64,000 nucleotides of DNA from assembly GCA_031763025.1 (NCBI GenBank), contig JASSKH010000003.1, forward strand, positions 124,001 to 188,000, given 5' to 3'. The notes beneath the pieces were generated by a model. It saw only the letters and a program-made list of their open reading frames with translations. It made no database searches and was not told where the DNA came from. This DNA comes from Macrocystis pyrifera (lineage: Eukaryota; Sar; Phaeophyceae; Laminariales; Laminariaceae). Positions 12,118 through 22,102 of this stretch are shown here, one piece after another. The position numbers were made by a program, and so were the translations under genes. Each line of letters begins with the position of its first letter. Position 1 is the stretch's first letter.

Positions 12118-12295
12118 CAAACCAACGGGTACCCGCGTGTTTGAACCCGCCGAGTACCCGGGTTTTGGTCACCCTCAGAACCCGCGGGTTTCAAGTCAAA
12201 CCCGAACCCGTCACGGGTTTCCCTCATTCGGGTTGTACCAGCCGGGTACACCCAGGTTTCGATCATCCGGGGTACACCTCTATACCCCAGTGCCA
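12118..12295. repeat. Block of recurring ACCCG/CGGGT words, copy 2
   Basis: Like 11380-11520, the block is packed with acgggt, acccgg and gaacccg words. One run reads gtcaaacccgaacccgtcac, close to aaaacccgaacccgtcgc in the first block. The two blocks are about 700 bp apart and flank unannotated sequence, so they could be degenerate ends of one element. Confidence 0.45.
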
Positions 12296-12359
12296 TCGAT
12301 ATCTGAAATTTCGTGGCTCTCGGTGTTATCTGCAGAACATCCGACATGCCTACTAGTAC

Positions 12360-14250
12360 TCAAGCATGAGAACGAGACTGGGATCAGCAGAATAACGGGC
12401 AAGAGGCCCCCATTGGAGCTGATCGCGAAGAAAAACAAGGGCACGGGCGAAGCCGTCCTTGCTATCATGGAGAAGCTGGTCTAATTCAACATGGAGCCTA
12501 GGCAAGATCTGGAGAACCACTTCGTGGACATGACTCTCGCGCGCCCCACCTCGGTAGTATGTGTAAGCATATTTTCGTTCAAGGAGTTCATTGCGGACTG
12601 TAAAGACATGATCCCATGATGTGCATCGATGACATCCAACATATGCAAAACACCATGCACCACCTGTACCTCGACGACCTGTCACGTAACCATGGGGCCA
12701 AGGGGACGCCCGTTTGGCGCGGCGTCGTCGTATTGGCAGAGAAATCGATCTGGTACACCGTCGGCAAGTAATGACATCCCGCTCGTAGCTGTTTCAAGAA
12801 CAAGATAGAGAATTCAACAACTCATCGGAGGCCCACGAGAGGCAGAAGAAAAAAAACGTTCAAAGCGCAAGGTAGGGTACAAGGGAGCAGCTGGGCAGAA
12901 TTTACAATGCCACCTTTCACAATGACGCAGCTTACACAGGAAGCACCACACCCGCCACAGAACGACTACGCTCACATCACCTTTGCTGTGTTGAGAGCTA
13001 GATCCTCTCCCGCCAACGATGACGTGTAGTCGTCGGTAAACTTCGAGTATGACTTCGACAATGGTGAATTCGAGCATGCGGAACGCGTGGTTGGCAGTGG
13101 CGGCCATATTCTTCGCCCCAACGCCGATAGGTTCGCGATTTTAGTAGCTTCAATACTGCAGCATTCCGAGGGCTGAGAGACTCTAAAATCATCGTGACTA
13201 CAGGAAACAAGAAGGTAACCGTGACTGCAACTAACACCATTTTAGGTTACATCATCGACAAGCTAGCCAGCGTGTTTCAGTTCGCGTCTTCGCCAGAACC
13301 GTTCCTGTATCAGGACGCAACCTCTTCTCCTGCGTCAAAAGGAGCGGAATCGGAAGTAAGCACCAGCCTGGAGACGGAAAACCCCTACTTGCAGTCCGAC
13401 AGGAACACGCTGCTTGCACGGATCCACCACGAAGGGGACAAGGTTCTGTGCTCGTACTACATGTCATTTTACACCCTAGGTGGCACGATGGAGACGACAT
13501 CAACAGCACCCGCTGTAGGGTGGGTGGAAACGCCCCAACAGAACATAGCATCTGAGCGGGATCGACAGACATCTAGATCCTGAATCGAGATGCCGCGAAA
13601 GGTTATTGATGCTGAAATAGAGCATCAACGTGCGCAAATGAAGGACAGACTGCATGAGAACGCAGGTGACCTCCTTTAGGAGGAGAAGTTATCGGCAAGA
13701 GCCAAAGCGACATGACTAAAGGCTGGACTATCTTCACTAGGGGCCAGAGCATCATCAACAGGTGTTGAAGTACCACCACCATAGGCTAGAGTGTCATCAT
13801 CTGAAGTCGCACCTGTTATATCGCTCGGGATTGTACCTGCTGCTTCGTCCGGGGTCGAACGTCCGGCTTCGGCTGCGGTCGTACCCAACGCACCACATCA
13901 TGTGGCCGCCAGCACGAGACTCAATATAAGTGTCGAAACACACCTTCGACAGCGCGTCTACCAGGAGAACATCTGGGGAAACTCACAGGGCCGTCCACGA
14001 TTGTGTACTATGTTTACACATGTATTAATAGAACCCCATTTCGGGTCTAGAGAAGGTAGAACTGAGTGTTCAAAATCCTCATCCAAGGTCGCTACCCACT
14101 CGTGGGGTCATCAGTATCGAGGATCGCCGCGACATCAACGCCTGGTACACTATCGATCGGGATCACCGGAGCTGGGGTCACCAGATCATCACTGCCTGGG
14201 ATCAATTTCGCTGGGATAAGGCCTGAAATCGTAAGGGTATCACCATTTGG
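12360..14250 (+). pseudogene. Decayed Ty1/copia gag-protease relic, plus strand
   Basis: A gag-like segment reads FNMEPRQDLENHFVDM (about 12484-12535), followed in another frame by DDIQHMQNTMHHLYLDDLSR (about 12625-12690). Both resemble Gag helices of stramenopile copia elements as I remember them. After a decayed zinc-finger region (about 12895-12940) comes IVTTGNKKVTVTATNTILGY (13189-13248), the strand pattern downstream of the copia protease catalytic loop. The following frame, 13194-13583, is open for 130 codons. The catalytic DSG itself is lost (VASI at about 13140). Integrase and RT are not visible. Stops and frame changes make the element inactive. Confidence 0.5.
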
Positions 14251-14449
14251 GGGCGCTGGGTCGTCACGACATCGGGGTCGACGGATCGACACCGCCGCTT
14301 TGCCAAAGGTCGAACCAACTGCTAGTGAGCGGCGACGGACGTGTGCCTCCGCCCGAGTCCAGCGGAGACCCCAAGTCGTAGGCGAAGGAACGCTCATCCT
14401 CCTACCCCTGACCGTTAAACACCCCACACACAGAACCAGCTTCCCTACT

Positions 14450-16300
14450 ATATGTATTCCCATTTTGCCGTGCCGTCTCACACAGAGTCCCAGCATGGGG
14501 TGAGCCAAGAAAACGTGGAGGTCGTCCATGTCCATGCGCTTCATGTTTCCTGGGACCAGTACGGCGGCAGCTATCGGACCAATGATTACCTTAGTGATCT
14601 ATACGTACGACGCTGTGTCTCTGCGCACGAAAGAAAAAGTTCCATCTGGCAAGTATATTCCTTTAGCATCGAGCGCTACACTACACGTGTGCAGCACAGA
14701 GCGTACGGATAGCAGATTTAAGCGCGGTCCGGGCACGTACGTCCCGTCCAACATCTTCGCGTGAACATCACTTTTAGCACGGTGAGTGGTCAATCAGAGC
14801 TTACCGAAAACATGTACTGAAAACACCCGGTCCACCTCGTATCGCCAACTGCGACACGAGCCCTATCTTCTGGAGAGGGCTCGCATTCAACCATACCTGT
14901 GCATCATACCTGTGACACCGATCACGTGGAAGGTAGCCCGAGAGTCAACAACCTACTCTTCTGTTCCACAAGTCCTAAAAGCACAAATCTGAAACCCTGA
15001 ATCATAGGTGTTCTTGCTGGGGTGCGCACAATGCGGGGTGAGGAGGTCGGAGTCACGCGTGCTGGTACTGATGTACGTCGGTTTCACGCCAAGAGATATA
15101 TCCTAAGAGGTGACGTACGGGGGAGAGGGAGAGTCCGCCGAGGCGGAGCCACCACTCCTGTAAGGCGTTCTCGCCTTCCGAGCACAGCAATATTCCTTCA
15201 GAGGGGGGCACAGATGAGCCGCATAGCCGGCACCGTTGCCAAAAGTGGTTGTCGGAGAGCCATAACCATTGTCAGGCCAAGGCGGGGTGATAAATGTTCG
15301 CATACGCGCTGTGGTCGGCAGTACGTTCCACGGCAAAATGACCGGGTTGATGACACCAGAAGCAGAGGCGGGTGCCCGTTAAGAACTTTGCCGGCGGCTG
15401 GCGCCAGCGTGTCGACGTGCTCGCCGGCGGCGGTGGGATCAGCAGCAACGCGATTGATCGGAACCCACCCCATTGGCGGCGTTGTCTCGCCGGTGCCAAA
15501 CAGTGATGACTCCGAATCGTTCCAGATCTACTGTCCCCTCAGTGCATCTTGACGATACTGCAGGCTAGCTACAGGTGCAGGTCCGGCACCATGGCCACCG
15601 CCCTGACGGTGGTGGCAATTTTAGCGATGGCCGTGGTGGTGCTGGTGGCGGTTCTGGTGGTGCTGGTGCTGGTGCTGGTGCTGGTGCTGGTGCTGGTGCT
15701 GGTGCTGGTGGTGCTGCCCGCTTTCGTCGCTGCTGGGTTGGTGTCATTGTAGTTGCTGCTGACGCTGCTGTTGATACTGCTTCTGTTGTTGCGGCGGTGA
15801 CGGCGGCGGTGACGGTTGCTATTGCTGCAGCAGCTGCGGCTATTGCAGCTGTTGCTTCTGATTCGGCTGCTCCGGCTTGTTCCCGTTTGTTGTTCTTTTA
15901 TCTCTTCTATCCGCCTCCACCACCTGCGCCTGCAGGTTGTACACCGCTGGAGTTTAGTGCGTACGGGTCCACCGGCCCCGTTTATCCCTCGCCTTCCCCA
16001 GCATTGTGCAATGTCTCCGTCAACGTGGGCCGGTCGTATCATCTCTTCATTACGTTGCGCGTAAGACCAGCGCCATGCAGAAGGAGTCTCGTGCTAACGG
16101 AGTATGAAGGCAGGTTCGGCATCATGTGTACATTCTCATCGTCCCCGTCCTTGCGTCCACACAGCATGGCCAACTTCTGCAGTACCTCGTATAATATGCG
16201 CATAGTCTACTCGGCACGGTCTTCACCCTGTATCATCCTGGCAGCTTCGAAGGATCGCAGAACTACAATATATCGTGTTGCTTGAACCCTAAAGCAGGAG
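14450..16300 (-). pseudogene. Decayed Ty1/copia gag-protease relic, minus strand
   Basis: From high to low coordinate on the minus strand there is a Gag-like helical piece (MRILYEVLQKLAMLCGRKDG, about 16130-16200) and a Pro/Ala repeat region. A zinc knuckle follows, reading CFWCHQPGHFAVER (about 15340-15385), whose last Cys is replaced by Arg. The protease loop reads VVDSRATFHV (about 14930-14965), where copia has W-x-DSGAT: the Trp codon is a stop and the Gly is Arg. Then comes YVPGPRLNLLSV (about 14690-14760), the conserved box before the pre-integrase domain. Orientation is opposite to the neighbouring relic at 12.4-14.2 kb, so these are separate insertions. Confidence 0.6.
15655..15714. 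repeat. GGTGCT hexanucleotide microsatellite
   Basis: About nine tandem units of ggtgct lie inside the minus-strand copia relic, where they would encode a Pro-Ala repeat. The long frames on both strands here are products of this low-complexity run. Confidence 0.85.
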
Positions 16301-16799
16301 CATTTATTGCTTAATTAAACGGGAGAGAGGAACAGAAGGTCAGAAATATATTGATATTAACCTGATACCGATGAAGCACCTTGACATGAAGGGGAAAGAG
16401 AGGCAAGATGCCAGACTCTAATCGCTCAAAAACGTGGCGGAAAATATTATTTCCCGCCGATCGAGAACAGTACATCTGGCATCCCCACTAGTATTGAGCT
16501 TACCTACCATTAAAACGAACCCGTTCTTCCCAAATTCCATTGCCTTCGTATATTGTAACAAGCGCAACCAATATAATTTGTGGCTTTGCTTCATGATGTA
16601 TGCAGACCCGGTTTGGAGTTGTCGTTCAGCAAGCAGCCACGGACCAATGGTTCGATCACCCTTGTCCCTTGCTCTGTAATATACGTACTATCTATGAATA
16701 GCGTGTCTCTTCGGGCCCTGATCTCGTGACCGGCCTGGCTCTAGCGCGTCGAGTTCCGACGCGATTATCGTGGTTTCCCTGCAGTTTGGCTTCGAGTTG

Positions 16800-18100
16800 A
16801 CTACCATACTTATTCCAACGAAATGAGAACGAACGAAACAGGACGGGGTATCCGACTGGAAGGACAGACGCCTGCGACCAAGGTCAGGTGCATGCCTGGG
16901 GGCAACGACACATCGGAGGAGGTCACAGCCACTGAGAAGGAGCTCCTGCGCGCACACATTCGGGGCATTTTCTCGGAAAGCATGAACAACCTACTGGAGG
17001 AGGACACGTCATCGCCAGCAGCATTGGCGTCATCATCAGGGGTGGATATTCCTTTCAGGGACTGGAACGTCATGATCAGCGACTGTAACACCGCCACCAG
17101 ATGCCGGAGTGTATCATCAAGGGTCATACCTGCTACTTCGCGCGGGGGTCGCACGTTCAACTTCGACCAGGATCGCGCCGGATATATTACATCACGTGAC
17201 CGCGAGTACGACACGCAATCCAAACCTTGAGGACACCTTCAACAGTCCACCCATCAACGGAGTATCGGGGTCGAAACCCTCCATCACGGGTGTACTTTCC
17301 ATCTACGCCAATAGAGGTTTATTTCAGGTTGCGGGAGAGGAGACTTGGTGATCAAAACCTTCAACAGATACCACGATGGCATCACTCTCAGGAATAGTAT
17401 CGCCTGAGGTTGTTGGAACGTCGTCCTCTGGGATCATCCGAGCATCAGTATCTGGGATCCCCGGAGCATCAACATCTGGGATTATCGGAGTATCAGCATA
17501 GGAGATCATTCGAGTTTCATCATCGCGGATCGCCGTCGTATTCGATCCTCTCCGGAATTGCCAGAGCTGGGGTCACCTGAGGATCATTGCTTGAGACCAA
17601 CTAGTATCATGGCCTGCGATCGCGGGAGAAACTTCGTTTATATCCTTCAGAGCATCCTCAACCGGGGTTGCTGGACGCAGCAGCGTCATCTGGGGTCGCT
17701 CGATGACCATTGTCCGGGGTCGATGGGCCGACACCACTTGATTCACTAGATGTCAGGCCAATGACGTTTGGACTGCGTCTTATTCCAGCCTCACGAGCCA
17801 AGCCCGCAACATCAACAGGCCGTCACTGGAAGGGGGACCCTAGACTCACAATAACGGAAGGACAGTTGTGGGTGAACCGCGCGGTGGAGTCTGATGATTT
17901 ACCGCGGGACAACCAAGAGTCACTTCCGACCGCCACTGCCTTCGTGTACACTCGCATGTCACCTCCAGGTCTCCTCTTCTTCCTGAACAAAATGCCCCTC
18001 AGCGTCGGGCCCTGGACGCAGATACTGCCTGCATAGTCAACGGTTTTGGCGGAGCTGATGACGACAATCGACGTTCAAGTGAGAGGCTACCTACCCTTTA
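16800..18100 (+). other. Duplicate of the Asp/Ser-rich linker region seen at 13.8-14.3 kb
   Basis: 17090-17230 aligns weakly with 13790-13930 (shared words around gtatcatcaagggtcatacctgctacttcg versus gttatatcgctcgggattgtacctgctgcttcg). 17380-17580 repeats an approximately 24-bp unit of the form ctgggatcatccgagcatcagtat. A 136-codon plus-strand frame (16823-17230) has no domain I recognise. It is probably the linker of another decayed copia copy. Confidence 0.35.
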
Positions 18101-18698
18101 AAAAACACAAGATCAGCATGAACCTCAAGTATTGAGCCAAAGGATACGACTAAAGAACATCTGACGACCACCGGCGTCTAAATCAATATCTTCGACCCAC
18201 TGGAACCGTGAAAAGTAGTACATTACTTTCCGAAGCTGTGAAGCGTCGCACATTATATTTGTAAGGCGTGGGCCTAGGCTCAATTCCTTTGTCAAAAAAT
18301 GACTACTGGAGTATTGTATCTGCACTATGTGGTGGCGTATCTTACCCTTCTTCCCTGCAGGAATGACCGGTGTTGTGGACGTTTTGGAAATTGCGATGGA
18401 TCACAATCAGCACCAAAATGAGGGTGATTTTTAAAGTTGAATGACAAGTTCAATTGGTCACATAAAAGGAATATTGCGCATTGCCATCTCCGATATTTCC
18501 GGATGTATGGAAAGGGGGCCTTCCACCTCGACGAGGAAAGACGAGAGGTTGGCATACACGAAAGGTAATACCTATTTAAACCGAACTGTCAGTCAATGCC
18601 TTTCTTGCTGTTGAAAAATATAGATTTTTATTTTCACGGTGATTTGGTAGTTTATTGGGGACCATTGCTCATTGGACGTAGAAGTTGGAATATCGCAG
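18101..18698. other. No recognisable gene
   Basis: Two minus-strand frames of 66 and 76 codons abut here but show no motif, splice signal or repeat relationship that I can support. Confidence 0.45.
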
Positions 18699-19026
18699 TT
18701 TTTTTTTTTTTTTTTTCATCACTTTTACTTTCCAGCCCACTCGTAGGAGGTTTTACCCTCGACGATCTTCTGGACAAGCCGTGGTCACAGGTGTCGTCCC
18801 TTCTCCCCCCCGGTACGTGCCTTTATTTTTTGTCGCGCATAGGGTTCAGCATTCCCACTGCTCGTCGATTTTCATCGAATGTAGCCAACTCACGCTTTCG
18901 CGCTTTCCGCTTATCAATTTTTTATGCGAGAAAAAGTCCCTATGAGCATGCACTCGGTGAGACTTGAACCCACGCAATTTTGATCTTGATAGGCACGCGG
19001 ACCACCTACCAAGCCACCGGGGACGC
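18699..19026 (-). mobile_element. tRNA-derived SINE, copy 1
   Basis: Read on the minus strand, the element starts gcgtccccggtggcttggta, which contains an A box of the RNA polymerase III promoter. A B box (ggttcaagtctc) follows about 35-45 bases later, then a 230-bp body, ending in a poly(A) tail (T-run 18699-18716). It is homologous over its whole length to 39928-40258 and 42525-42865. SINEs are mobilised by LINE enzymes. The poly(A) tail differs from the CA-repeat tail of the LINE in this window, so that LINE is not the obvious partner. The words gaatat on both flanks may be a short target duplication. Confidence 0.82.
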
Positions 19027-19344
19027 AGAATATACAATACGTGTCACCAGGTGCAAACAACAGCATACCCTGGTATGATACACTACTGGTAGTATATCTA
19101 TGGTGTGGGGGACGAAGAACTGTTGAAAAATGAAACTATATTTTGCATGAGAGTGAGTAGCGTTGGCATTCTCGAGATATAGAAGAATCAAGAAAATCGA
19201 GACGTTTGGGTGAGGCTCCTTGCCCCTAAATTCCATTTTTTTTCATGTTATGCTCTCTTTTACAAGCCTGTCAACCCTTCTAGGACTGTAGTCCCGTTTT
19301 GGGAGACAAACTATTAATTATTAGAAACTGAGCGGACTGTCCCC
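19027..19344. other. Unassigned; contains a possible piggyBac-like terminus
   Basis: 19269-19300 reads caacccttctaggactgtag followed by tcccgttttggg. A close match occurs at 22579-22612, where it is preceded by TTAA. Nothing coding is visible. Confidence 0.4.
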
Positions 19345-20699
19345 ATCATTCGCAATTTTCACGAAGGCATGCGGGCTCGCGTGCGTGCGGATGACGGTGA
19401 ACACTCGGACTGGTTCAATGTAACCCAGGGACTGCGGCAAGGCTGCGTACTATCGCCGTTACTATTCAACGTGTTCTTCGCCGCTGCGATACACATCGTG
19501 CTGGTACGCCTCAGCAAAGACGAATGCATCGTAAGGGATTTGGTTCATCTCGAAGAGGACAGGGTTGTCGGAAAAGAGGAACCGTTGGCATGCGTGCAAA
19601 GGGCTGTGTGGGGCATGTTGTATGCAGACGACGCAGGAATAGTCTCGAAGTCGGCGGAAGGCCTTGCAAGAATGATGACAGTCATCGTGACTGTCTTCGA
19701 AGCAGTAGGTCTCACGGTATCCGAGAAGAAGACAGAGACGATGCTCCTACGAACACCGGATTAGACGTTTACCACCTCACCGCTCGCGATCGAAGCTGCA
19801 GGCCAAAAGTATAAACAGACGACCCAGTTTTTGTACCTAGGAGGCATTATCCACGAGAACGCTGACCTCTCCTTCGAAATCGAGCGACGAATCCGTCTGA
19901 TGCGGGCATGCCTCAAACGGTATGGTCCAGAACTGTACGATAGGACGAACGCACCGCTTAGTCTGAAAGTCCGGATGCTGAAGGCCGAGGTGATTGAGAC
20001 CTTGCTGTACGGTTGCGTGACGTGGACCCTCAATGCGGACCACTTCGCCAAGCTTCGATCAGCCCACCACAAAGTCCTTCTGCGAGTCATTGGTTTCCAG
20101 CGCCGACTACGCACCGACCACACCACCCTCTCGTATGCGAAGGCGCTCACGATAACACGATGCGAAAGTATCGAAACGACCATCCGTAAACGGCGACTCT
20201 TCTTTGCGGGGGCTGTGGTGCGGCAACACGAGGGGCGATTGCCCAGTCGGTTGATGTTCGGGACGATCGCTGGCGGGGGGAGCCCGAAACCAGGCGGGCA
20301 GCCCAAGACTTGGCCTAGGGCAATTGCTGAGGACCTTAGAGTGTTCAAAGCCACCGAGGGATCAACGGAAGACTCCCCTTAGTCTTTGGAGTTGAGACCG
20401 CACTGTGGCCCACTGCAGCAAAACAGGCGGGAAAGTGGTACCGGGGAATCCTCGAAGCAGCTGAACAGTTCATGGGCAGGTGGCACGAGGCTGAGGCAAA
20501 GCTGAGTAGACAGCGCCGTGCATCCGCTGCAGGTAGTGTTAGAGGGAATGGGGGGAGGGGTAACAGCAGGAGGGGTAGAGGGAACACCGTACAAGTGTAT
20601 GGGGGCAGGGGGGGGAACAGGAGGAGTAGAAGGGAAACCGCGGTAGAAGAGAGTAGCAGAGAGACCGCAGATAGGGTAGCAAGGTACCAGGCCGACTAA
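19345..20699 (+). pseudogene. Truncated LINE reverse transcriptase, copy A
   Basis: The frame begins inside the RT domain and includes the YADD catalytic box (about 19620-19634) and the whole C-terminal region. Compared with the copy at 45237-48119 it has a nonsense change (CAG to TAG) at about 19762 and a one-base deletion in a C-run near 20375 that shifts the frame. Other differences are single substitutions. It cannot encode an active enzyme: the endonuclease and RT fingers are absent and the remaining frame is broken twice. Confidence 0.88.
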
Positions 20700-21297
20700 T
20701 AGGTTGGACTTTTCTTTGCTACTCGTACCGCCAACTGCTGCGGCCGTTCGGTATGCATTTTGATTTTTTTCCCTTCTTATCCTTATGAAAGAAGTACTAC
20801 ATAGTGGGTGGGTGACGAGCGTATTTTGGCCCACTCACTATTGCTCTTTTTACTTAGTTAAGTGTTCACCGGGATGCATAGTCCCCTTTTTCCTTCTCGT
20901 ATCTTTCCCCTTGCACGTCCCTTTTGGCTCATGCTCGGGGTAAGTATGTATGTGTCTGAGCTTTGGCTTCCCATTTCATTTATTTATTTGGGATTCTTCT
21001 CCTTTTCTGTTTCTTTTTCTTGTTCTTTTTCGGTTTGGTTTTTTCGTTGCTTCTCTTTCTTTATGGTGTATTTGGGTTGCTGGCGTATGCATGTATGTTG
21101 TGTCGGCCGCACCTAGTGCGAAGGCATGGTATTACGTAGGCTATTAATGCATTACGGTGTGTTATCTCTGTGTCGTAGTCTGTGACCACAGAGCTCGTAT
21201 CTTTCTAGGGTGAAGAATCAGCACGGACACTGGGCTTGCTGGATGTCGACGAGTAGAAGAACGGTTTAATGTGAAGAACACACACACACACACACAT
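19345..21297 (+). mobile_element. 5'-truncated LINE, copy A
   Basis: From 19345 onward the sequence matches 46764-48720 nearly base for base, so it is a recent 5'-truncated copy of the same non-LTR retrotransposon. It includes the end of the RT domain, the C-terminal region, a T-rich 3' UTR and a (CA)n tail at about 21278-21296. 5' truncation is typical of LINE retrotransposition. The 5' junction lies in unrelated sequence at 19344/19345, and I see no clear target duplication. Confidence 0.9.
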
Positions 21298-21994
21298 ATG
21301 GGAGTGCGATTCTAAAAGGGTAAAGTCTGATTTATTAGAGTAAAAAAAATGTGGATTGATACATCATCAATGAATATATTCTAGGTAAAAATTTACTATG
21401 AGAGGAATACAACTCTTGCACAACTCGACAGAACGTAATGTCGATTATGGTTATCATGGGAATGGCAATTCTCAAAGTGGAAAAACAGCTGTTACGTGTT
21501 TTCAGAAGATGCAAAAGTGCGTCTCACGCTAGGATGATGAATGGCTCTGGTAGATGTTTGCATGACAGACATGTCGTACGTAATACCGCGAATAGGGTAT
21601 TAATAGTAGGACATTTTCTGTGATATTCATGGGGTTCTAGTAAGCCCCGTGGGGGGTTTACGTGAAAATACCGAGACTTTTCTTTGAGCACGTTGAAATG
21701 GATATGCTCCTGGAATAGTGTATTGATTGATTTTTGAGGGTTTGGAGTTTGTGGATTTGGATGAGGATTTGGAGTTTGGTTCTGGCATTCGGTTTTAGCT
21801 TCTCGGATTGAATTTTTAGTGGCTCACGTTGAGCGTTGCTATTATTACATTCACTCCGGTTCAGAGAGATACTGCTGTATCATTCGTCCTGTATGTGTAC
21901 TCCGCACAGATGTAGACACGGTTTATTTGAAGAGTGGATCATTTTATACGAAATACCACGTTTTTAATTATTTGTTGTGTGCCATCTTAAGCTA
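21298..21994. other. No recognisable gene
   Basis: AT-rich sequence following the LINE tail. It includes a degenerate GGATTTGGA-type minisatellite at about 21730-21785. No frame over 65 codons is present. Confidence 0.5.
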
Positions 21995-22100
21995 TTACGG
22001 GGGACCTAGAGAGTAAATAGGACCAAATATTGCTAGTAAAATAGTTAAATTTATGGGTTTTATGTGTACCATAGGTCATATTAACCATGGACCCCCGTAA
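21995..22100 (+). mobile_element. TA-flanked MITE, copy 1
   Basis: A 106-bp element begins ttacgggggacc and ends with the inverse, gacccccgtaa, flanked on both sides by TA (21993-21994, 22101-22102). It is related to 48921-49025, 49691-49789 and 62358-62463. The TA flanks suggest mobilisation by a Tc1/mariner-type transposase supplied elsewhere. No coding capacity. Confidence 0.85.
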
Positions 22101-22102
22101 TA

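Larger units (their letters stand above)
9336..12359. other. No supported gene; compositional blocks
   Basis: The stretch contains a purine-rich, A-rich block at about 10560-10880 whose open frames are low-complexity Lys/Glu/Arg, a short AT microsatellite near 9621-9631, and CGGGT/ACCCG-rich blocks annotated separately. None of the short frames has a recognisable domain. The GC-rich patch at 11140-11210 is unexplained. Confidence 0.5.

Noticed and set aside
15575-16285. 236-codon plus-strand frame rich in Gly and Ala
   Set aside because: It is a product of the GGTGCT microsatellite and lies opposite a copia relic. No domain is visible.
18900-19026. Possible tRNA gene (A and B boxes)
   Set aside because: The same sequence recurs with a 230-bp body and poly(A) tail at two other places, so it is a SINE head.
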